Origin: Helianthus annuus | Lineage: Eukaryota > Streptophyta > Magnoliopsida > Asterales > Asteraceae | NCBI RefSeq assembly: GCF_002127325.2 | Contig: NC_035438.2 | Location: 93,179,008 to 93,243,007 of the forward strand | DNA length: 64,000 nt | Reading direction: 5' to 3' | Part shown: in pieces, positions 22,479 through 31,529 of the stretch | Layout: every line of letters starts with the position of its first letter | How positions within the stretch are numbered: position 1 is the first letter of the stretch | Made by a program: the position numbers and the translations under genes | Notes under the pieces: model-generated | Database searches by the model: none | What the model was told of the DNA's origin: nothing | The model's input: the letters and a program-made list of their open reading frames with translations, nothing else

Positions 22479-23299
22479 TTACCTATTTGACCCTTGATAA
22501 AGTAACCTGAGTTGACCCATTTGCAGCTAAATGGGTCACAATTGCAACTATGCCTGACTTCGAACAGATTAATCACAAGCAAAATACATTTCCTTTTAGC
22601 CTGTTCTTCAAGGACAATTGCTAATGTTATAGTATAAGATTGTTAATATCATACCTTGCTATAGAACGAAAACAGAAGAACCCAACAAATAAAAGGAAGC
22701 CCATGAAATATATGAAAACAAATAACCAAAAACCCTGTGTTTAAGGATTTTAGGGGAGGGAAAATTTGAAATTTAAAACAAATTCAGGGAAGTTATCATT
22801 GAAACTTAAATTAGTCGTACAAACGTGTGTTACTAAATGACATTTTTCTAGATTGGAATTAGTATGTTCGTTATCAATATCAGCAATCGTTATAGCTTAC
22901 GATATAATAAGATATTCTCTGTTTTTAACGAAATATATACAAAAAGAAACCATAAAACATTTACTAGTAATACTACCCAAGTTGTCAAGACAGTATTGTT
23001 TCGGTTCGTCATTGTAAAAAACAGAAAAATCAACTACATTTGACCCGATTGATTTTGATTAAATTTTAAATCGAAACGTAGATAAAAATAAACACGTGGC
23101 AACGACATATTCGGAATCTTATTAAGCTTTGCATTATATTATTAAATAATGAAAAAGGCAAACGACGTAAATTTATGTAAAAAAACTAACATGGATGTCC
23201 GTTCACTCTTGAACAAAAGTTTTATCCAAAAGTAGATAAAAATAAATACGTCACAGCGTTATATTCAAAAATTTATATGTTATATTATATTATTAGAAT
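22479..23299. other. Non-coding DNA downstream of LSM3 with diverged repeats
   Basis: No gene seen. 22672-22716 is a near-copy of LSM3 intron-2 sequence at about 24031-24077. Three diverged copies of a motif with GTAGATAAAAATAAA...ACG start near 23075, 23230 and 23610. Confidence 0.55.
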
Positions 23300-23477
23300 C
23301 ATAGGCGTAGGATAGTAGGGGCGGCCGACCCCCCGAACTTTTCACTCAGTAGTGGAGAGTATGTAGTTTTCGTATAGAAACTTTTGGGTATATGCGTTTT
23401 GACCCTCTGGTTTTATAGAAATATTTTTGTATATACATTTTCGAACCCACGGTCGGAAATCTCAAGCTTCGCCACTG
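23300..23477. mobile_element. 178-bp hAT-type MITE
   Basis: The perfect 8-bp TSD ATTAGAAT (23292-23299 and 23478-23485) flanks a short element whose ends are CATAGGCG and (reverse complement) CAGTGGCG. It lies about 0.47 kb downstream of the LSM3 stop codon. Confidence 0.85.
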
Positions 23478-23945
23478 ATTAGAATGACAAAAAGGGTAAA
23501 TGACATTACTGTATAGAAAAAAAATGAGACAGCTCTAATGATATGCATGGTTGTGCTACGATCACTTATACATTACTGTTCATAACTCGGGGTTTTGAAC
23601 AAAATTTATATCGACACATAGATAAAAATAAATGTGTCACAACAACATGCATGAAACTTTATAAAAAAAATTAGTTTAAGAGAAAAAAAAATTAATTTAT
23701 CACAAACACACAATTTAGCCAAAGCAACAGCACAATAGTGAACATGAAAAGGATGCCCACCAGTGCAAAAACAAATCAAGTGGTCAAAAGAAAGTTCATC
23801 ATTTTCCATACACAAAAATCACCATCAATCATACAATATGAAGTGTAAATTGTCAGAAAAGTTATAACAGATCTAAGGACAGAAATTTGAGTTGCTGGCA
23901 TCACAAGATCAAATATATGTGACACCCACCGCTTCGGAAAGAGCC

Positions 23946-24026
23946 TCAAGCTGTTCTTAAGGGAGGAGAGACCAAAATGACACCGTCTCCTCTTACGAAA
24001 AGGAATGGAACCGTCCGCCTTGTGCT
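23946..24026 (-). CDS. LSM3: LSM3 exon 3 with stop
   Basis: The acceptor TTTGCAG|AGC at 24026 is followed by 26 codons holding Sm2 and ending PPLRTA, then TGA at 23948-23946. Intron 2 (24027-24261) is 235 bp. Confidence 0.95.
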   Translation of the reverse strand, partial: STRRTVPFLFVRGDGVILVSPPLRTA

Positions 24027-27000
24027 CTGCAAACAGAAGAACCCAACAAATAAAAGGAAGCCCATGATATATATGAAAGGTGGGTCCTTCAGGGCCAAAA
24101 TATTTTCAACTTTATTGTTTGTTTTTCTTGATTTCTCCCTTTTATGTACCACTAAAATATTGTTGTGAACAGTCACTATGCATGACAGATGTTCAAAAGC
24201 TCACGCCAACTGCATACACTAGTTGAATGGCATGATAATTCATATAAAAGTGACAAAATACCCGGACAATCTCTTCATATGTTTCATCATCGATCTCGAC
24301 AGTTGTTACGATCTCCTCAACGTCCCCAAGAATCATGTTTAGATGCTGGTCATAAGCCTGGAAATGGCAAATCATCAGTCGATAACAAATGTCACAGCAA
24401 ACCATTAAAAGTTCTACAGCAATATAATCTAGAAAACCAAAGTGATCATAATTATAGAATGATAAAGAGTCGACATTCATGGTTATATCCTGTGTTCTGT
24501 TTGTTAACTTTTGTATTACCAACACAACAACACAAATAAATTTATTTAAGAAAAAACCAGTATATTACTAAAGCAAGTGGCGTTTTCTTTCAAACTTCAA
24601 CTGACACATGTGCATGAGGCACCGCCTCAACGCTTTTCCAGATCACCTCGTGCATCAGGCATGTGTTTTAAAACCAAGAGAACAATGGTGTAGAGAGCGG
24701 TAACAGCAATCTTTATAACAAATTTTAACATTTACATAAAACATATCTTATTTCTATCTGTTTATCGTCTCTATTTGTGGGCTTCTCTTATAACAATCAA
24801 TGGGTCAAATTTGTGGCTATACCTGTTCATCCCATGGTTTAAAAAAACGGCCGAGGCGGTCGTACTGAGGCGCGCCTCAGTTCGAAACGGAGAAAAAACG
24901 TATATGAGGCGGCGCCTCAGGGTCAGAAATTATACGCACGCCTCAGTGGAGTGAGGCGTAAGTTTCAGATCTGAGGCGGAACGATTTTGGAGAGGCGTAC
25001 GTATATATTTTGAGTTGGATAAAGACGTACGACGCTTGTGGCTATGCGCAATCAAGAAAAAATAGGGTAGAACAGAGATGGAGACATACCTTATAGCGAT
25101 GGAGATTAGGGATGAGCAAATACCGATCCCGTCCCGATACCGATAATCCCGATCCCGAAATTTCATGAATACTTGATTCCCCGATACCGAAACATGTCGG
25201 TTCGGTACGGTATCGGTATTTTGAGGGTAAAAGTCGGTATTTTGCCGATACCGTACCGTACCGATACCGAAAAAACTAAAATGTGGATACCGTTTCCGAT
25301 ACCGAAACATGTCGGGATCGGGATTATCGGTATCGGAATCGGGATGGGATCGGTATTTTATACCATTTGCTCATGCCTACGATGGATTACCAAGAAAATT
25401 AGGGTAGAAGTAGAACAGAGGAGTTGATGACGGCGATAAAAGAGTGATGTAACTTATTAGGGTTACTGAAGAAAATAACTAGAGCTTTATTTATTTCATT
25501 TACAAAAACTTACATAAACACCCTTAAACATTAAACTTTTATCATAGTCAACCCAAAACTATTCTACCAAGTCTATTTACATTAGGAAAGTTCTGTATTT
25601 TATGTTTAGTATTTTATTTTTTGAAAGATATATAATTTTTATAATAATTTTTTAATTCCGCCTCGGGCTTACGCCTCGGTTCGTCTCGAGGCTTACGCCT
25701 CGTGAGGCGAAGGGAAAACGCCTCGAAACTCGTTTCCGTTTTTTTAAACCTTGGTTCATCCCATGTGTACAACAGGTACGAGTACAAAATACCAGCGAAA
25801 TTTCAAATACACCATACAGTCACAACCCAGAAGTAGCTACCCATGCCCATGTATCAATGTAAACAAATTTTGATTTGAAAAGATACTAGTTCTACCAAAA
25901 AAAAAAGTAGATATTCATATCAGAGCCGGCCCTGAGCGTAGGCCGGGTGGGCGACGGCTCAGGGCCAAAAAACAAACGAGGGCACGTAATATTCACACAC
26001 ACACACACATATATATTATGTATAAATATCATGAAACAACATTGAGTAGGTTTGGCCGACTGGTTACTGGAAATCATATTAAAAGTTAGTTCCCCGGATC
26101 GAATCTCCTCTTGCTCACTAATTTTGACCTTTGATTTCTCTTTTCTTTTCCATTTGAAAACTGAAAGTCACAGATAATCTCATATAGATTTATTTTAATT
26201 ATTAAGGGTTATTAACTAGTTTATTTCCTACTTAAAAAAATGAAATTTAACCCAAATTTAATTAAAATTATGTAATTTTAGGGAATTGTTTTTGTTAAGC
26301 TTTTTCTTTTTATTATTTAACTGATTCCGGCCAGTGGCGGACCTACCTACAGTCGTGGGTGGGCAGCCGCACCCCTTAAAAAAGATTTAGTGTATATTTT
26401 AGGGAAAAAAACCCGACCGCACCCTTTAAAAATATGGTTGAACGCCTCATCCGCACCCCCAGCAAATAACTTTTGGGTCCGCCATAACTTTTTCTTTTTT
26501 TTTTTGTTAGTTATTTAATTCAAAATTTAAGAAAACAAAATCATTTATTGTTTTTAGTTATATAAGAGAAAAACAAATAAACGGAACACATGTCGATACC
26601 CTTTTGGCAATATTAAGACTTTATTTTGTGTGTTTTTTCTTCCAGTTGCTATAGCGATAGTGATACCGAACGTGTACCTTATAACAAGACGAGTTCCGGC
26701 CGTTTCACCGCCACAACGCACAGGATAACTAATTTTAGAAACATCTTTATAGTTTAGGCACACTCTCATTAAAATTTGATACGTTTTAGGCCGACTAAAT
26801 ATTTAAAGTTCAAAGCATCTTTTTTTTTTGAACAACAAATTTGGATCACTGACAGACCACTAGAGTATGAGTATCATCATGCCACTATCGAAACCATCCG
26901 ATCATATGCATCTCCACTAGACAATAATGCCTATACACCAACTCAGGAGGAAACCCAATAAATTTGAGAAAAACCCCCTTGTGGGAATCGAACCCATGAC

Positions 27001-27710
27001 CTAATGGTCATAAGCCTTATCCCACCATCACCAATGACCTAATGGTCATAAGCTTTATCCCACACCAAGATGCCACTAGGCTATAATGCCATTGGCAGTT
27101 TAAAGCATCTTTTAACTAAACCCATTTATCATTTACCCAATTTTCCGTTAGCCCATTTAAACACGAAATCAAAGGGGAGCAGCAATGCATTACGCTAAAT
27201 ATTAAGAATCATATTAGTGTGTGTGAAGGACACCTGACTATATATATAAAAAAAAAAAACTAAACCCCTCCCAATCTGTAGAATTTGCTGTTGGAATTTG
27301 TCTGTGTTTTGAAAAAATGGATGTGAATAGTGGATTTAGGGTTTAATTTTCAAGTCTTGACCCTGGTCACTGGTGTGAATAGCAGTTTTTTATTTGAGTT
27401 CCTAAGAAGTAATAATTATTATATTAGAAAATAACACAAAAATTAGAGAAAAAATGCGAGTACTGAAAATCTAACATATGCAAAGACAGGATAAGTAACA
27501 AATTAGCAGCAAAATTGGAGAAGCAGAAGAAAAAGTGAATAATTAAAGCCCTAACATAAAAGAAAAGAAAATGAAAGTAAAGGTAGGGCTTACGTGGAGC
27601 TTGCCACGGAGTTCACGATCGGAACGAAGCTTAACGTAGATACGCTCGTCAAGACTCAGTCGAATCAGATCCAAAGGCTCCTTCACTGCGCTCTCCTCTT
27701 CGCTCGCCAT
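23946..27710 (-). CDS. LSM3: LSM3, U6 snRNA-associated Sm-like protein (three exons, 97 aa)
   Basis: The only recognisable host gene. Exons are 27710-27594 (117 nt), 24357-24262 (96 nt) and 24026-23946 (81 nt with stop); all introns are GT-AG, all in phase 0, giving a 97-residue product, the usual length for plant LSM3. Exon 1 carries the start of the Sm1 motif ([21 protein letters not shown]), exon 2 continues through NMILGDVEE, and exon 3 holds the Sm2 motif ([13 protein letters not shown]). LSM3 belongs to two heptameric rings: LSM2-8 binds the U6 snRNA 3' end in the nucleus, LSM1-7 promotes mRNA decapping in the cytoplasm. No break is seen. Intron 1 (24358-27593) has swollen to 3.2 kb with transposons, and DNA elements G and B lie immediately upstream. 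Confidence 0.95.
24262..24357 (-). CDS. LSM3: LSM3 exon 2
   Basis: The acceptor TTTCCAG|GCT at 24357 and donor CGG|GTATTT at 24262 bound 32 codons from AYDQHLN to the EEIVR end, completing Sm1 and the variable loop. Confidence 0.95.
24833..25753. mobile_element. hAT-type non-autonomous element H in LSM3 intron 1
   Basis: The perfect 8-bp TSD GTTCATCC (24825-24832 and 25754-25761) flanks ends CATGGTTTAAAAAAACGG and (reverse complement) CAAGGTTTAAAAAAACGG, 17 of 18 identical. Subterminal regions are dense in GAGGCG/CGCCTC words in both orientations (GAGGCGCGCCTC, GAGGCGGCGCCTC). It is 921 bp including the nested element I. No transposase. Confidence 0.9.
25107..25379. mobile_element. Palindromic MITE I nested in H
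   Basis: Ends TAGGGATGAGCAAAT and (reverse complement) TAGGCATGAGCAAAT form a terminal inverted repeat; the interior is packed with CCGATACCG/CGGTATCGG words in both orientations, so almost the whole 273 bp can fold. The target duplication is imperfect (CGATGGAG-like versus CGATGGAT). The structure is hAT-like. Confidence 0.75.
26331..26486. mobile_element. Short hAT-like MITE in LSM3 intron 1
   Basis: The left end CAGTGGCGGACC is mirrored by GGGTCCGCCAT on the right, about 155 bp apart, with CCGCACCCYTTAAAAA words reiterated between. No clear TSD, so boundaries are approximate. Confidence 0.55.
26821..27101 (-). mobile_element. tRNA-derived SINE in LSM3 intron 1
   Basis: On the minus strand there is an A-box-like TAGCCTAGTGGCA (about 27085), a B box GGTTCGATTCC (about 26985) and a terminal A run (T10 on the plus strand at 26820-26829), all flanked by direct repeats AAAGCATCTTTT (about 26812 and 27102). 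These are the marks of a Pol III SINE mobilised by a LINE. Between the boxes a unit of about 35 bp around CTTATGACCATTAGGTCAT is tandemly duplicated, which lengthens the A-B spacing. Confidence 0.8.
27594..27710 (-). CDS. LSM3: LSM3 exon 1
   Basis: ATG at 27710-27708, ending before the donor CAC|GTAAGC. It encodes the first 39 residues, an acidic N-terminus followed by Sm1. No upstream in-frame ATG of similar quality is seen. Confidence 0.95.
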
Positions 27711-27802
27711 TATTTGTGTGTGTTTATCATAAACCTTACTTTCACATTGCTTTAATTCTTTTTCTTTATGTTTATCCCTATTGCTTGCTTGCTTTAATTT
27801 TA

Positions 27803-27830
27803 TTTTTTTTTTTTTTTTTTTTTTTTTTTT
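27803..27830. repeat. Poly-T tract upstream of LSM3
   Basis: A T-rich run ending in an uninterrupted block of T about 95-120 bp upstream of the LSM3 ATG. It borders element G; a T-rich stretch also lies on the far side of G (38823-38832), so it is the probable target site. Confidence 0.8.
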
Positions 27831-29353
27831 GAGTAAACTGCAATTTTATCTCTGAGTTTTAGGGCAATTGGTATGTCTATCCCCCTAAGAAAATAATACG
27901 TTTGGTGTTATGTCGCAACTTTACCCCTCGGCGTCAAAGTCAATGTTATCTTTAAACGGTCAAAGGGCATAAATGTAATTTCACATACTGGATCTTTCTA
28001 TTACCCATGTACTTCTCTTCCTACTTCACCCTTACCCCCTAAGTTTCACTCCCCCCACTCCACTCCACTCCTTCTTCCTACACCGGCGATCCACCTCCAC
28101 CTCCACCGCCGATGACCACACTTCCACACCCACCGGCTTCCACCTCCACCTCCACCTCCGGCGACCACACTTCCACAGTTCTGTCAACAACCTGTTTAAA
28201 CTGATTTTGTTTCATAACCTGTTTCAACTGATTTTGTTTAAGCATTAACCTGCTGTCAACAACCTGTTTAAAGTCTTTCAACTGTTTGCTGTTATTAGCT
28301 GCTGCTGCTAGTAGTCATAATAGATTCTAGAACACATTGTTAGTGCAGCAGTGAATGTGAGTGTGCTTAATCAGATTTTGTTAATTATAATGTCTGAATG
28401 TGAGTGAGCTTAATCAGATTCTAGAACACATTGTTAGTGCAGCAGTGGTTTGATACATGGTCAGAGCAGCAGTGGTTTGATACATGGTCAGATAGTGGTT
28501 CGATACATGGTCAGATACATTGAATGAAATTGTTAATGCAGCAGGTATGCTTGATTTTTGAACAGGTTTGATTTTTTTAGTATAGAACACATTGAACAGC
28601 CAAACATTGAAGGTTTGATACATGGTTTATAGGTTTCAGATTTTTGAACAGGTTTCAGATTTTTTAACAGGTTTGCTTGATGCTATTTATAGGTTTCAGA
28701 TTTTTGATTATAGAATCATAGCACAGGTTCAGATTTTTGATTATAGAATCATAGAACAGGTTTCTGATTTTGGCGGGAAGGGTTTTGGAAGTTGCAGGGG
28801 GTAATGTTGTGTCTTAACACAAAGTACAGGGGGTAATAACAAAGGACAAATTAGTAATTTACCTTGGGTGGGGGGGTAATTGTGCGACTTAACAGGAATG
28901 TTGGGGGGTAAAATGGAAGGGTAATATAGTCATTTCAAGTTATAGTTAACAGATCTGTTAATAACTTTGATGCCGGGGGGTAAAGTTGCGACATAAAAGC
29001 AAACGTTGGGGGGTAAAATTGCAACTATTTCCTTAGGGGGGGGGGGTAGATGTCACACCCCCAAAATCCACCTGCGGATAACACCCGCTTCGAGGGCGTG
29101 ACTGACCAGGATCCAGCCACCAATTATACCGAATACTTAAGTTGATAACAAAAGTAATACTTACTATTCATAAGCTTAGCAAATATTAAGTTCAGAGTTT
29201 TAAAGTTTTAAGTTCCAAAACAGTATTAAGTAGCGGAAGCATAAGTACGGTAGGTTAAAACAAAGTTCATGTTTCAAAATAAGGTAACACCCAACACAAG
29301 GGTGAATAGACACTACACGTTCCCAAGCTGCAAGCTCCATCGTCACTGGTTAC

Positions 29354-29924
29354 CTGCAAGGCATGCAGTAAGGGGTCAACAATAATGCTGAGTGAGTTCA
29401 CTAGTTGTCCAGTTTTAATTACCAAAAACTTTGTTTCACCGATTAATTTATCCGTTTATACATGCCCTGGGGAGCTACCCCAAAAGTTAGCGACTAAACT
29501 GTTTTTCCAATACCGAACACTAGGTAACCGTTGCGTATCCGCAGGATGCCCCGATGTCAATGTTCTATCATCATTGACGGATTTCTGAGTACATTAGTTC
29601 ACGCCCGTCCCAAACCAGGGCACGGTGTGAGGCTGGTAAACACCTAAATAGCGCTATCAACTAATAACCCGCTCGCCTAACCCGGCGACTAATCGGTATT
29701 TGTAGTAGGGACTTGAGTGATAGAGTTTCGTTTAGTGCCGTTAGTTGCAATCCGTATAAACAGTAATTAACCAAAAGGTTTCCCAATACCCGGGAAGGAA
29801 AAGTAAGTTTTGTTCCCAATGACTAGGGAAGGTATGTAAATGGTATCCCCTTTTACCAGGGGATAGGGTTGTTAGTCTCGTGTCCCAAACCACCGGGACG
29901 CATGCTTTTAAGTTGTGAACTCAC
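29354..29924 (-). other. Predicted LTR intron of element B with pairing splice ends
   Basis: The minus-strand donor CCCAAG|GTGAGTTCAC (plus 29915-29924) is perfectly complementary over ten bases to GTGAACTCAC (plus 29392-29401), 38 nt before the acceptor CATGCCTTGCAG|G (29354). The interior has four covarying hairpins (29780-29899) and a block conserved with C. The same intron lies at 36715-37285 in the other LTR. Confidence 0.6.
29780..29899 (-). repeat. Hairpin array in the B LTR intron
   Basis: Four hairpins on the minus strand: stems TTCCC/GGGAA (29780-29796), TTCCC/GGGAA (29813-29830), ATCCCC/GGGGAT (29845-29864) and GTCCC/GGGAC (29882-29899). Outer pairs change together while the stem is kept. 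The same array occurs 7361 bp to the right. Confidence 0.75.
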
Positions 29925-30183
29925 CTTGGGTTGCTCGGTAGGTTAAGGTTACTTGTCAATCACGTTGGTCACCACGTCCTAACATGGTTACCGGTATAGG
30001 TCAGGTTCGGTATACAGGCATTCACGTAAAAACTTACACATAACTAACACGTATCAAGCATATAAGTAAACAGTGGGTTACTGGGCCGGCCTAAGAAATT
30101 AAGCAGTCAACAGCAACACGTAATCCAGTCAACAGATAGCCCAAGTTAAACACATATGGGCCCAGTAACCAAAATGAACAGCC

Positions 30184-30405
30184 CACTCGCAACCAGCTGG
30201 TCTCGAGTCGCAACCAGGTGGTTTCGGCTTGTCACGTTGTGGTTGCGAGTCGTAACCGTGGTCTCGAGTCATCATGCTGTGGTTGCGAGTCGCAACCGAC
30301 GTAGTCTCGAGTCGCAATCACGTGGTTTCGACTTGTCATGCTTTGGTTGCGAGTCGCAACGGTGCGGTTTCGAGTCGGAAGGCTGTCGTTGCGAGTCGTA
30401 ACCTG
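30184..30405. repeat. Array of GGTTGCGAGTC palindromic words in the B LTR
   Basis: About ten near-copies of CGAGTCG[C/T]AACC or GGTTGCGAGTCG, in both orientations, separated by GTCTCGAGTC and GTGGTTTCG variants. A smaller cluster lies at 31200-31275. Copies recur at 37545-37766 and 38561-38636 in the other LTR. Confidence 0.85.
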
Positions 30406-31428
30406 TCACTTTCATGTACACGTGATGATGCAGGTGCATCAGTCCCTTTTGTACCAAGAATTCAGGCCCATTTTAGGAAACTACCAATAAGGTTTCACTA
30501 ACACTTTGCCAAAGCTGAATACTAGTAAAGATAGATCAAACTTTGCCATTTTTACATCTTCAAGCCATATTCAAACAAGTTCATCCTATCTTCATATTTT
30601 TCTAGGGTTTTCATGCCAATATAAACACATATTTATGAACCGAAAATCACACATTTAACAAGATCTTGATGCTAAACAAGAAAACATACATTATAGCCGA
30701 AAATCTTATGCTAAACATCATCATTCTTGCAAGAAACAAAGAAGCATAGTGTAGTTGGCTATGAACACTTGTAACTACCAATATCAAGTCATTTTAGTCA
30801 TGTTAACACATATTCACAAACTTTACAAAACAACCTAATAATCTTGTATGAACTTCTAACCAACCATTTCTTAGTTCATACAACATACATACATCTTAAA
30901 CACAAAAGGAAACACTAACCGGTTATGAAAAGGGGGAGCCGAAAACAAAGAGAAGAGAATGAGAGAAGATGAAGTGTCCGAGCGATCCGAGCTTGACCGA
31001 GTCCTTGTCCGAGGTCCTTGCTTGAACCGAAAGTTGGAGGAGGTTGGGATGATGTTTGGGGTTTCTTGTTGAGAGCAAAGAGTAGAAGTGTTGGTGTAAC
31101 AAATGAAGGGAAATGGGGAAAGTGGGGGATTATATACCAAGTGTCAACAAGACTAAGGGGGTTTCGGGTTGGGCTTGGGGGTTTCGGCCCAAACCGGTTT
31201 CGGCTCAACGGCCCACTCGAGACCGAGTGGCCCACTCGCAACCGCCCGGTTGCGAGTCATGGTCTCGGGTCGTGGTTTCGGCTCTCATATATATATATAT
31301 AATACATACATACATCACATATCATGCACAAAGGTCACGTTTTCATTTAATAATATTTATATACACAAAATATTACAAGGTGTTCGTATGGAAAAACCTC
31401 GAGTGTCACATTATCCCCAAGTTTTAAG

Positions 31429-31529
31429 AACTTTCGTCCCGAAAGTTGAAGCAGCCACTGCCAAGCTAGCGTGTTTCAACGGGGTGTCACATCATCCCCC
31501 CGTTAGTTTGGAATTTCGTCCCGAAATTC
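31429..31529 (-). promoter_or_regulatory. Element B: duplicated hairpin and polypurine tract
   Basis: Hairpins GAATTTCG/CGAAATTC (31511-31529) and AACTTTCG/CGAAAGTT (31429-31447). In the second, an A-T pair found in element A is replaced by C-G. The minus-strand purine run CTTGGGGATAA abuts the LTR at 31410. Confidence 0.6.

Larger units (their letters stand above)
29051..31410 (-). repeat. Element B 3' LTR (2360 bp)
   Basis: On the minus strand: TGTGACACTCGAGG...GGGGGTGTGACA. TATATAA lies at 31130-31136 and a candidate early donor CCG|GTTAGTG at about 30906. Arrays of GGTTGCGAGTC/GACTCGCAACC words (30184-30405 and 31200-31275) are followed by the predicted intron (29354-29924). Its promoter fires leftward, toward LSM3 1.3 kb away. 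Confidence 0.95.

Noticed and set aside
25921..25975. GC-rich palindrome AGCCGGCCCTGAG / CTCAGGGCC as a complete MITE
   Set aside because: It looks like a transposon terminus, but no matching opposite end could be located.
26040..26110. Possible second tRNA-like SINE (GGCCGACTGG and GGATCGAATC as A and B boxes)
   Set aside because: Boxes are weak, and no A tail or target repeats were found.
27803..27830. Poly-T tract as a SINE or LINE tail of its own
   Set aside because: No element body borders it other than G, whose inverted repeat starts right after; it is better explained as G's target site.
28080..28150. CCACCTCCACC-rich stretch in G as a proline-rich gene exon
   Set aside because: Only a short low-complexity frame with no splice context; kept as a possible captured fragment within G.
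29385..29588. ORFs inside the B LTR (also at 36746-36949 and many others in both LTRs)
   Set aside because: They are repeated only because the LTR is repeated, lie within the predicted intron or leader, and resemble no known domain.
30871..31302. Overlapping ORFs of 60-110 aa at the 5' end of the B LTR
   Set aside because: Both strands are open because the leader is biased in composition; it is an untranslated leader with a TATA box just upstream.
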